Positions 1 to 6,207 of a DNA stretch of 8,487 nt are shown here, one piece after another. Positions within the stretch are counted from its first letter, which is position 1. Each line of letters opens with the position of its first letter. The translations under genes were made by a program, and so were the position numbers. Source of the stretch: Blastocatellia bacterium (GTDB taxonomy: Bacteria > Acidobacteriota > Blastocatellia > Pyrinomonadales > Pyrinomonadaceae). The stretch spans positions 1-8,487 of the forward strand of contig PSRF01000008.1 in the NCBI GenBank assembly GCA_003175865.1, written 5' to 3'. Under the pieces are notes generated by a model. That model was not told the DNA's origin and did not search any database. It saw only the letters and a program-made list of their open reading frames with translations.

Positions 1-2448
1 AGGCAACCCGCCCCGCGTAAATGTCACCACCACCGGCACATCACCCGCTCCCGCCAAACCGGCAGGCAGCTGGAATTGAATAATGTCGAAACCGGGCATA
101 GCAGGATTCGGTCCGACAAACAGAATACTAGTCCCCGATATGGCCGTCGTCCCAACTGTGACTGTTATCTCGGCCGTTGTCGCAAGTCTGACGCCCGTCA
201 CCGATAGTTCAATTACAGTAGGCACAGTATTTCCACCGGCATCAGGGGAAGTCACACTAAACGGTTCAGGCAGGCGCATATTGGGGTTAGTGACATTCAC
301 TGCAGCGGCTCTCCCACCCGCTCCATTTGAAGTAGTGAAAATGTCCGGCTGACCCCCGGCGATCTGCACCAACCCGTGGAAGATAGTGTCGGTGTTTGCG
401 CCTGCATCCAGAAGGTTGACAGCTATAGTAGCGAGGCCTGTTGCTGAACCGATTGGTGTCACGAAATTAATTTGTTTCTCCGACGCACCAACAAAGTAGA
501 GTCCCGCCGCGGCACCATTAACCGAAAGAGACACACCATTCAATTCAACCGGTAATGCCGGACTGCGAGTATTTTCGTTTCCTCCCGTCGATGACACGCT
601 CGAAGGAGCAAGTGGAACTGTCGATTGGGTGATGCTGAGTTCACCAGGCGCAAAGCCTATCGCGACACCTGGTGATGGACTCGGTGTAGCGGTGGGAGAA
701 GGAATCGGACTCGGAAGTGGCGTAGCCGTCGCAACTGGCATGTTGCTCGCGCCTGTTGCAAATGTGAGCGTTGCCGATGACTGCGCAGTCGGTTGCGGTG
801 TCAACAGATAAAACACTTCAATTGAGGAATCGCCGTTGCCCCCTCCAAATTCAGCGGTATGGCTAAAGGCAATTCGCTTATGTGAGTCACTTGCGATCGG
901 TCGAGAGGTTAAATTGAGGACCGCAGGTGAGTTGGTGAGTCGAGCAAAAGTACTCGAGGAACTTGCCGGCAAACTTGTCAGGAATATCTGGGGCGCACGC
1001 TGCGGATTTAAACCTGTCGCATCTTGAGCTGCCGCAGGAAAAGTCCCGTCAGGAAGGAAATTCAGAGCCGATTCGAAAATCAAGCTACCTGGCGTTAGTG
1101 TTCCTCCGTAATCGGTGAAGGTCGGATGCTTAATGATATCCCCGGGTACGAGGAGAGCACGCGGTCCGACTTGTACGAAACTATCCGTTGCGACTGTATA
1201 GACAAAGACAGCAGAGAAAGTGTTGTTGGTCGTAGCATTTGCTTTGGGGTCAGTAGCAAGAGATTCAAAGTTTATCATCGAACCATCTCGAGCCAACCGA
1301 CGTCCTGGACTAAATACAACCACATTCTGACCGGTCGTTGAATCCGGCCTGGTCCGCGTAACCTGACGAACATTCGTCATCGCCGACCCAGTGAAGTTCG
1401 CGATGTAGATCTCACCGTTCCCCTGTCCGTTCGAATCGTTGTTGTTACCTGTCAGATTTGCACTCGAGAGGAACGCAACAACTGACCCGTCAGCAGACAG
1501 ATTGGGATTCTGTTGGAAAACGAAACCCACTCCGGGAGTTACATCGTGGGTATTCGTTCCCTGAACAAACGAACTGGTGACGCGGTTGTAGAAAAAGAGT
1601 TCGGGATTACCGTCCGTGTTGCCAACTGCCGGAACAAGATTTCTCGTTGAAGTGAACGCGAGAATCCTACCGTCGTCACTAATCGTACCCTCACGATTGT
1701 CGTCAGCGTAAAAAGGCGCGCCTGTCGATGAACCAGGACTCGGAGCTCGACTTGCCGGAGTGTTCGTGATTTGTGTAAATGTTCCGGTAGAAAGATCCTG
1801 GAATGGAATGTCAGCACCTAACGTAAGATCAACATCAGCAACGGCAGGTAACGTGTAAACCCAGATTTCCTGATTGGCATCAGTCGCGAGATTTCCCTCG
1901 GTGCCGTCGAAGTTTCCCGGAGTTGGCGCATTCGAGCTGAAGACGATTGTGTAAGTGCGCGCACCACTAGCTAGAGGCGGCGCAGAACTGATCATTGAGT
2001 TTTTGTTTTCAATCAGAATCTTGACTTGCGTTAGGTCCTCAGGTGTTGGAATTGGAGTTGGTGTTGGGCTCGGAGAAGGTGTCGGACTGGGTGTTGGAGT
2101 TGGCGTCGGGGTTGGCGTTGGACTTGGCGGCGGCAAGTGAACGCTCTTGGTATTGGTAATCTGGAAAATCCGTCGTTGCGCGTAATCGATCAGAAAGATT
2201 TCGCGATTGCCGTCCGCGTTGTTCTTGTTTTGAGTCGCGATGTCGCCGTTGGATTCGACGACCGCAAACCGACCATTTGCTGTAAAGTCGGTGACAAACG
2301 AATTGAACGCGGAATTAGGTGTGTTCGTTAGCTGAACGACAAATGAGTCTGGCGTAGGGCTGACAGTCTGGGCCTCGACAGACAAAAGTGCACCGCTGGT
2401 GAGCGTGGGCACGATTAGAGCGCACAAAAACCAGAAAGCTTGCTTCAC
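1..2448 (-). CDS. Secreted PD40 beta-propeller protein with Pro/Thr linkers and TIGR03437 C-terminal domain (3' end outside window)
   Basis: I read this frame without a stop from a GTG at 2448 to the left edge, 816 codons, so the C-terminus is missing. Residues 1-26 form a signal peptide (MKQAFWFLCALIV..., probable cleavage after VEA), so the product is exported. Residues 37-105 and about 137-575 look like TolB/PD40 propeller repeats: (Q/R)(L/I)TN(T/S) blade ends at 39, 96, 226 and 503; DGNREIF- or DGNPELF-like turns at 79, 279 and 345; and SDDGRILAF, SADGSVVAF and ARDGSMINF at 257, 318 and 386. Two low-complexity Pro/Thr/Ser linkers lie at 106-136 and 577-593. From about 600 to the edge the sequence fits TIGR03437, a domain first defined in Solibacter: LNGVSLSVNG, EKQINFVTPIG and PAGLAGAGDVPVVVT. 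No catalytic residues are recognisable. A surface or binding role is inference; family assignment is from memory of motifs. It is divergent from gmd, so functional linkage to the sugar genes is unproven. Confidence 0.9.
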   Translation of the reverse strand, partial: MKQAFWFLCALIVPTLTSGALLSVEAQTVSPTPDSFVVQLTNTPNSAFNSFVTDFTANGRFAVVESNGDIATQNKNNADGNREIFLIDYAQRRIFQITNTKSVHLPPPSPTPTPTPTPTPSPTPSPSPTPTPIPTPEDLTQVKILIENKNSMISSAPPLASGARTYTIVFSSNAPTPGNFDGTEGNLATDANQEIWVYTLPAVADVDLTLGADIPFQDLSTGTFTQITNTPASRAPSPGSSTGAPFYADDNREGTISDDGRILAFTSTRNLVPAVGNTDGNPELFFYNRVTSSFVQGTNTHDVTPGVGFVFQQNPNLSADGSVVAFLSSANLTGNNNDSNGQGNGEIYIANFTGSAMTNVRQVTRTRPDSTTGQNVVVFSPGRRLARDGSMINFESLATDPKANATTNNTFSAVFVYTVATDSFVQVGPRALLVPGDIIKHPTFTDYGGTLTPGSLIFESALNFLPDGTFPAAAQDATGLNPQRAPQIFLTSLPASSSSTFARLTNSPAVLNLTSRPIASDSHKRIAFSHTAEFGGGNGDSSIEVFYLLTPQPTAQSSATLTFATGASNMPVATATPLPSPIPSPTATPSPSPGVAIGFAPGELSITQSTVPLAPSSVSSTGGNENTRSPALPVELNGVSLSVNGAAAGLYFVGASEKQINFVTPIGSATGLATIAVNLLDAGANTDTIFHGLVQIAGGQPDIFTTSNGAGGRAAAVNVTNPNMRLPEPFSVTSPDAGGNTVPTVIELSVTGVRLATTAEITVTVGTTAISGTSILFVGPNPAMPGFDIIQFQLPAGLAGAGDVPVVVTFTRGGLP
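668..720. repeat. Second Pro-rich linker repeat in the PD40 protein
   Basis: Imperfect hexamers (GGACTCGG and GGTGATGG type on the plus strand) encode a Pro/Ser/Thr linker at residues 577-594. It separates the propeller region from the TIGR03437 domain. It is shorter and more degenerate than the linker repeat at 2041-2133. Confidence 0.6.
2041..2133. repeat. Degenerate hexanucleotide repeat encoding a Thr/Ser-Pro linker
   Basis: On the plus strand the stretch is a run of imperfect hexamers of the kind GTTGGC, GTTGGA or GTCGGG. On the coding minus strand they give alternating Pro with Thr or Ser (residues 106-136 of the PD40 protein), an extended linker between two propeller segments. A shorter cousin at 668-720 encodes the second linker. 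The repeat is degenerate at third positions, which suggests selection on the protein rather than recent slippage. Confidence 0.75.
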
Positions 2449-2453
2449 GAATT

Positions 2454-2458
2454 CCTCC
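2454..2458 (-). promoter_or_regulatory. Shine-Dalgarno GGAGG for the PD40 protein
   Basis: On the minus strand GGAGG is followed by five bases (AATTC) and then GTG at 2448. This ribosome site decides the GTG start, and the signal peptide that begins there agrees with it. Confidence 0.85.
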
Positions 2459-2557
2459 GAAAAAGATTAAGACGAAGATAGCGGATTAGATGCCCTCGGG
2501 GAGCCGAGCAGTCACACGCAAGGTGTATTTACCGCACCAGTCGAATAAAGAACGGCC

Positions 2558-2586
2558 ATTTTATGCAGAAGCCAATGCAACCGCAA
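2558..2586 (-). promoter_or_regulatory. Weak candidate promoter for the PD40 gene
   Basis: On the minus strand TTGCGG (2586-2581), a 17-bp spacer and TAAAAT (2563-2558) resemble a housekeeping-sigma promoter. The -10 element is five of six to consensus, but the -35 matches only its TTG. It lies about 110 bases before the GTG start. Acidobacterial promoter rules are poorly known, so this is a guess from position and pattern. Confidence 0.25.
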
Positions 2587-2783
2587 GCAAGCACCAAATA
2601 AAGACTTAAGGAAATGCGCTTAGCTGTTTGATAGCGCAACTTCGATGACTGAAATGACTGTTTGGATGCTGGAGGGTGGCCGTCAGACCAAACACTGTCA
2701 ATATTTTTTGAAGGTCTTCTCTTTTTGAAGCGGATAGGGTCTAATGTTGCGCCAAAATACCACGACACCGTTGCAATTGAATT

Positions 2784-2790
2784 GAGGGGA
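2784..2790 (+). promoter_or_regulatory. Shine-Dalgarno GAGGGGA for gmd
   Basis: GAGGGGA ends five bases before the TTG at 2796. An in-frame TGA at 2778-2780 leaves this TTG as the only usable start before the nucleotide-binding motif, so the site fixes the non-ATG start. Confidence 0.8.
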
Positions 2791-2795
2791 AATCC

Positions 2796-3827
2796 TTGAC
2801 GAAAAAGGCACTCATTTCGGGCATCACAGGCCAGGACGGAAGTTATTTGGCTGAACATCTTCTAGGTTTGGGATATGAGGTCCATGGTCTGGTACGCAGG
2901 GTTGCACTGGAAGCACCGCAAAAGCGCTTTGGCCGCATTTCACATCTACTTGACGACTTGATACTCCACCCCGCAAGTCTCGAGAGTTATCCGAGTATTT
3001 TTCACGTAATCAGCCAACATAATTTTGATGAGTGTTACCACCTCGCGGCTCAAAGCTTCGTCGCTGAAAGTTTTGCGGACGGATTCTCGACGCTGAACAC
3101 AAACATCAATGGAACACATTACGTGCTCGCTGCCTTGCGAGAATTGCGACCAAAGTGCCGCTTCTATTTCGCAGGTTCGAGTGAGATGTTTGGAAATGCC
3201 GACGAAGTCCCACAAAAGGAGACAACTTCGTTTCAACCACGCAGTCCGTACGGTATCAGTAAAGTCGCTGGATTCCATCTAACGAAAAACTACCGCGAAG
3301 CATATGGTCTGTTTTGTGTGAACGGCATTCTGTTCAATCATGAGAGTCCACGCCGCGGCTTTGAATTTGTTACGCGAAAAACAACCAGTGCAGTAGCGCA
3401 AATAAAACTGGGTCTTGCGTCCGAGCTTCGGATCGGAAATCTCGAAGCCAAGAGAGATTGGGGACATGCACGCGACTATGTAAGCGCGATGCACTTGATG
3501 CTTCAGCAAGAAAAGCCTGACGATTACGTCATCGCGAGTGGTGAAACCCACAGCGTACGTGAACTCTGTGAATTGGCATTCGGAGTTGTGGATCTTGATT
3601 ATCGTGACTACGTCAAAGTCGACGAGCGCTACTATCGTCCGGCTGAAGTTGACTTGCTTGTCGGCGATGCTGCCAAAGCGCGCAAGGTCCTTGGTTGGAA
3701 GCTGCGCGTTTCATTTGCGGAACTCATACAAGAAATGGTTCTGTCCGATCTCGAAGCTTACAGCTCAACCACCGTTGGTGCGCTCTCGACAGCGGAAGCT
3801 GCCGGCCTCAGCGGCGCAAAACCATAG
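2796..3827 (+). CDS. gmd: GDP-mannose 4,6-dehydratase
   Basis: The product (343 residues) converts GDP-D-mannose to GDP-4-keto-6-deoxy-D-mannose, the cytoplasmic branch point to GDP-fucose, GDP-rhamnose and related deoxyhexoses. It is an extended short-chain dehydrogenase. The Rossmann motif GITGQDG is at 9-15, YHLAAQSFV at 81-89, the active-site stretch GSSEMFG at 127-133, YGISK (Tyr152, Lys156) at 152-156, the GDP-binding block NHESPRRG...FVTRK at 181-195, RDWGHARDY at 220-228 and RPAEVDLLVGD at 281-291. Length is normal for the family. By spacing from the catalytic Tyr, Ser128 sits where E. coli Gmd has Thr132, and Glu130 matches Glu134. The usual Gly-Asp-Leu after the third strand is replaced by PASLES (59-64). 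Translation starts at TTG. The GT4 gene follows closely, so the two are probably one transcript. The reductase or epimerase partner (Rmd or Fcl type) is not in the window. Confidence 0.93.
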   Translation: MTKKALISGITGQDGSYLAEHLLGLGYEVHGLVRRVALEAPQKRFGRISHLLDDLILHPASLESYPSIFHVISQHNFDECYHLAAQSFVAESFADGFSTLNTNINGTHYVLAALRELRPKCRFYFAGSSEMFGNADEVPQKETTSFQPRSPYGISKVAGFHLTKNYREAYGLFCVNGILFNHESPRRGFEFVTRKTTSAVAQIKLGLASELRIGNLEAKRDWGHARDYVSAMHLMLQQEKPDDYVIASGETHSVRELCELAFGVVDLDYRDYVKVDERYYRPAEVDLLVGDAAKARKVLGWKLRVSFAELIQEMVLSDLEAYSSTTVGALSTAEAAGLSGAKP

Positions 3828-3860
3828 AATCAACATTTGGCACGTTCGAAACTCCCACGT

Positions 3861-5012
3861 ATGCACATTGGCTTAGACGGCATTCCATTAGCGACGCCTA
3901 AAAGCGGAATCGGCCATTACACCTTTGAACTTGCGAAAAGCCTGGCGGAGTTAGCGCCAACAGATGAGTTCGAGCTCATTGCTCCAGTTGAAGTCGACTC
4001 CGACGAAGGTGCTCTCCCAGGTAACTTGCGAGTGAAACACATTCTGGTCAATTCGTTGCGTCGACGTTGGTGGACCATTGGACTGCCACTCTATGTAAGA
4101 CAACAACAACTCGCGCTCTATCACGGTACAAACTACAACGTTCCACTCTGGCGTCGCTGCCCAACCGTGGTAACTATTCACGACTTGTCACTGTTGTTGC
4201 ACCCCGAAACACATCGAGAGGATCTCGTCTCGCGTGCTCGCCGCAGACTGCCGACAATGACACGTATCGCGGCCCACGTGATTACCGATTCGGAGAGCGT
4301 GAAGAAGGAGATTCACCAACACCTCGGCACTGCTGAAGAGAAAGTGACGGCTGTGCCTCTGGCGCCTCGTCGTTCCTTTCATCCAGGCGCTGAAGGTGAA
4401 GTGCGAGATACGCTGAAACGCCTTAACGTTGAAGACGAGTTCATTCTATTCGTTGGCACTGTTGAGCCGCGCAAGAATCTCATTACTCTCGTGCGAGCAT
4501 TTGACGAGCTCATGCGAGAAACAGATTTGAGACCTCAGCTTGTTATTGCTGGGCAGAAGGGCTGGTTGACCGATGAGCTGTATTCATATGTCGAGCAGTC
4601 AGCACTGAAAGACCGTGTGTTGTTTACTGGATACATCTCAGACGACGACTTGCGCGCTCTTTATTCGTCGTGCAGAGCAGCTGTGTATCCGTCTTTGTAT
4701 GAGGGCTTCGGTTTGCCGCCTTTGGAGGCAATGGCATGTGGGGCACCGGTAATCACGAGTCGCATCCCGGTGATAATGGAAACTTCGGAAGGCGCAGCGA
4801 CATTAATCAACCCAACAAATGTTAGCGAACTAACACGCGCACTAATTGAGCTTCTGACGAATGAAGCGAAGCGACGTGAACTTCGAGGACTCGGGTTGAG
4901 ACGTGCGTCGGAATACACATGGGAATTGACGGCGAAACGAACTTATGAGGTTTACAAATGTGTTCTTAACGCAAACAAAAAGGCCGGCGACTATCAATCG
5001 CCGGCCCTGTAA
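3861..5012 (+). CDS. Family 4 glycosyltransferase (GT-B fold, mannosyltransferase-like)
   Basis: The product (383 residues from ATG 3861) is a retaining GT4 enzyme that should transfer a sugar from a nucleotide donor to a glycan intermediate at the cytoplasmic face of the membrane. The N-terminal half has MHIGLDGIPL and the glycine loop SGIGHY at 15-20, YHGTNY at 87-92 and IHDLSLLLHP at 106-115. The C-terminal half has FVGTVEPRKNL at 197-207 and the EX7E donor-site motif at Glu281 and Glu289 within YEGFGLPPLEAMACG. Length is typical. Donor and acceptor cannot be read from sequence; GDP-mannose or a GDP-deoxyhexose is a guess from the adjacent gmd. A TTG at 3837 would add eight residues, but ATG 3861 begins exactly where the family normally starts. 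Neither candidate has a clear Shine-Dalgarno site, which suggests translational coupling to gmd. The last codons (GDYQSPA) form one arm, loop and second arm of a terminator-like hairpin. Confidence 0.9.
   Translation: MHIGLDGIPLATPKSGIGHYTFELAKSLAELAPTDEFELIAPVEVDSDEGALPGNLRVKHILVNSLRRRWWTIGLPLYVRQQQLALYHGTNYNVPLWRRCPTVVTIHDLSLLLHPETHREDLVSRARRRLPTMTRIAAHVITDSESVKKEIHQHLGTAEEKVTAVPLAPRRSFHPGAEGEVRDTLKRLNVEDEFILFVGTVEPRKNLITLVRAFDELMRETDLRPQLVIAGQKGWLTDELYSYVEQSALKDRVLFTGYISDDDLRALYSSCRAAVYPSLYEGFGLPPLEAMACGAPVITSRIPVIMETSEGAATLINPTNVSELTRALIELLTNEAKRRELRGLGLRRASEYTWELTAKRTYEVYKCVLNANKKAGDYQSPAL
4972..5006 (-). terminator. Intrinsic terminator for the DUF4214 gene, nested in the GT4 coding end
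   Basis: A perfect 9-bp inverted repeat GGCCGGCGA (4982-4990) and TCGCCGGCC (4998-5006) has a 7-nt loop. Read on the minus strand, the GC-rich hairpin is followed at once by TTTTTGTTT, the classic Rho-independent layout, starting 24 bases past the DUF4214 stop. On the plus strand the same hairpin is followed only by CTGTAATACGTTTTG, so it should work less well for the GT4 transcript, although the structure is symmetric. The hairpin lies wholly inside the last codons of the GT4 gene. Confidence 0.85.
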
Positions 5013-5029
5013 TACGTTTTGTAACCGAA

Positions 5030-5908
5030 TTAGAAGCGGTTGCGATACTCACTAGAGTCCATGAAGCCACGAACCATTTCGCGAAAGTCCTGTGGATGGG
5101 CATTCAAGTAAGTTAGCCACGCATTGAAACCAGCTGCCTCCGGTTCGCGTCGGAGATAGCCAACGTATTGCATGTAAACGAATGCCGGATTGAATTCATG
5201 ATTGGTTTCTTCAGGACTATCGGCAATCGCTCGCATGGCTACTGCTCGAGCAGCGTCAGTATTGCCGGCCGCCTGGAGATCGCTGATGATCTGAGCCTGA
5301 TTCGAAACTGAAACGCCTGCGACGGCCAGAATGTTGTTGACAAACTGACCGGCTGATAATGAACGAGGAAATGCGGTAAGAAAATCCGACCGCAATACAA
5401 AGTTTGTCGCAAACAGAGCGCGCTTCTGTTCAACGTCGGCTGCTGTCTGCCCTGTTACAGAGCGCATATCGGCAACCATCTCTGTGTATGACGGCATGCG
5501 AGCTAGACTGGCTTTGTAAAATCTGAAGACATAGCCACCCTTCTGATTAAACTCTTGCGAACCGAAGAACCCGGACGAGACGGTCAACCTGGCCTGGTGC
5601 AAACATTCAGGATCGGAAGGACAAGCCTGCTGATTCAGATAGTTGAGCCATGCGTCGAAGCCAGATTGCTCGGGGAAACGACTAAGAAAATCGATGTACT
5701 GCTGAGTAACGAAAAAGTCGCTGTCATCGATCGTGATTTGGATGTTAGTTCCTGGTCGAAGCCGCAAGGGTTTGACTTTAACGTTGCCATAATAAAGTTC
5801 AGATGGGAGCGTCGGGTCGTCAGTGACGATGCGCAATGTAGGTGCCTGTGCGAAAGCGCCCGCGGTCAACAGCATTAACAAAATAAAGGCAGAAGCAATC
5901 TTCCACAT
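5030..5908 (-). CDS. Secreted DUF4214-domain protein
   Basis: The product (292 residues from ATG 5908) begins with a clear signal peptide, MWKIASAFILLMLLTAGAFA, cleaved after residue 20, so it is exported. A short beta-type segment (about 24-62) precedes DUF4214-like sequence. The first unit is YIDFLSRFPEQSGFDAWLNYL at 71-91, continuing through FFGSQEFNQKGGYVFRFYKASLARMP near 115-141. A second copy near the end, YVGYLRREPEAAGFNAWLTYLN, is followed by the typical terminus SSEYRNRF. DUF4214 units often close large adhesins and surface-layer-like proteins; their molecular role is unknown, and here the domain stands almost alone. Cys96 and Cys102 flank a short insertion and could form a disulfide. 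An ATG at 5926 is in frame six codons upstream, but GGAG eight bases before 5908 and the signal peptide favour the shorter form. It converges on the GT4 gene with 17 bases between stops. Confidence 0.88.
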   Translation of the reverse strand: MWKIASAFILLMLLTAGAFAQAPTLRIVTDDPTLPSELYYGNVKVKPLRLRPGTNIQITIDDSDFFVTQQYIDFLSRFPEQSGFDAWLNYLNQQACPSDPECLHQARLTVSSGFFGSQEFNQKGGYVFRFYKASLARMPSYTEMVADMRSVTGQTAADVEQKRALFATNFVLRSDFLTAFPRSLSAGQFVNNILAVAGVSVSNQAQIISDLQAAGNTDAARAVAMRAIADSPEETNHEFNPAFVYMQYVGYLRREPEAAGFNAWLTYLNAHPQDFREMVRGFMDSSEYRNRF

Positions 5909-5916
5909 GTTTTTAA

Positions 5917-5920
5917 CTCC
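5917..5920 (-). promoter_or_regulatory. Shine-Dalgarno GGAG for the DUF4214 gene
   Basis: GGAG on the minus strand lies eight bases before ATG 5908. It selects this start over the in-frame ATG at 5926, which has only a poor AGAG upstream. Confidence 0.65.
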
Positions 5921-6016
5921 GGTCATTCTCTAGCGATTGGACATCTTGACTCAAACTGTATCGGTGCGGGGCTCCCGAACGTTGGGACAACGACAGCTGG
6001 TGGACGCTGTAAATCC

Positions 6017-6046
6017 ACAATAGCCCTCTGGCAGATCGTTTGTCAA
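6017..6046 (-). promoter_or_regulatory. Candidate promoter for the DUF4214 gene
   Basis: On the minus strand a consensus TTGACA (6046-6041) is followed by an 18-bp spacer and TATTGT (6022-6017), four of six to the -10 consensus. Transcription would start near 6010, giving a leader of about 100 bases before ATG 5908. The -35 match is perfect, the -10 modest. Confidence 0.4.
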
Positions 6047-6127
6047 TAACCTCGTTTTCAAAGTTTGTAATCGAGACAACAGCTATTCTTTAGACTGTCT
6101 CATGTTCAGACTAGCCGGAAAAAATTA

Positions 6128-6151
6128 TGGAAGTTAGCTCGATAACTTCCA
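6128..6151. promoter_or_regulatory. Perfect 9-bp dyad (hairpin or operator) before the YfhO-type gene
   Basis: TGGAAGTTA (6128-6136) and TAACTTCCA (6143-6151) are exact inverted complements around a 6-base centre, GCTCGA. It is 57 bases before the start codon at 6208. There is no T-run after it on the plus strand. On the minus strand it is followed by the short T-rich ATAATTTTTTCC (6127-6116), but the stem is AT-rich, so a terminator is not favoured. A dimeric regulator site or a leader hairpin are the main alternatives. No family of regulator can be named from it. Confidence 0.5.
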
Positions 6152-6207
6152 GAAAATGCCACTTACCACGAAAATCCGTGAGATGCTGAGTGAAGACCAT
6201 TTGATGC

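Larger units (their letters stand above)
2449..2795. other. Divergent intergenic region between the PD40 gene and gmd
   Basis: These 347 bases separate two divergently read genes and must hold the promoters for both. I see no coding frame with family features, no tRNA and no strong terminator. Both ends carry Shine-Dalgarno sites (2454-2458 minus, 2784-2790 plus). An inverted repeat TGTTTGG/CCAAACA lies at 2659-2665 and 2688-2694 with a 22-nt spacer, about 100 bases ahead of gmd. It is followed by a T-rich stretch (2702-2708), but the 7-bp stem with a long loop is weak evidence for a terminator or operator. Confidence 0.6.

Noticed and set aside
83..1341. Several short plus-strand frames (83-352, 629-811, 836-1027, 1126-1341)
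   Set aside because: All lie opposite the continuous 816-codon minus-strand gene and show no family features.
1955..2140. Plus-strand frame rich in Gly-Val repeats
   Set aside because: It is the complement of the Thr/Pro linker repeat of the minus-strand PD40 gene; the Gly-Val pattern follows from the hexamer and there is no ribosome site or domain.
2495..2508. Small hairpin CTCGG-GGAG-CCGAG in the PD40 leader, whose minus-strand loop CUCC could pair with the GGAGG ribosome site
   Set aside because: A 5-bp stem and 4-base complement are easily found by chance; not enough to claim a riboregulator.
2659..2708. Inverted repeat TGTTTGG/CCAAACA followed by a T-run, as a possible terminator or attenuator before gmd
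   Set aside because: Seven base pairs with a 22-base loop and an eight-base gap before the T-run do not make a convincing terminator; kept only as a remark in the intergenic entry.
2529..2858. Minus-strand frame of 109 codons over the gmd start
   Set aside because: It starts inside gmd, has no ribosome site, and its composition looks random; a real gene here would overlap the divergent leader.
3837..3860. Upstream TTG start for the glycosyltransferase
   Set aside because: The extra eight residues are not family-like, there is no Shine-Dalgarno sequence, and ATG 3861 matches the normal GT4 N-terminus.
5555..5878. Plus-strand frame opposite the DUF4214 gene
   Set aside because: The minus-strand gene has a signal peptide, ribosome site and known domain; this frame has none.
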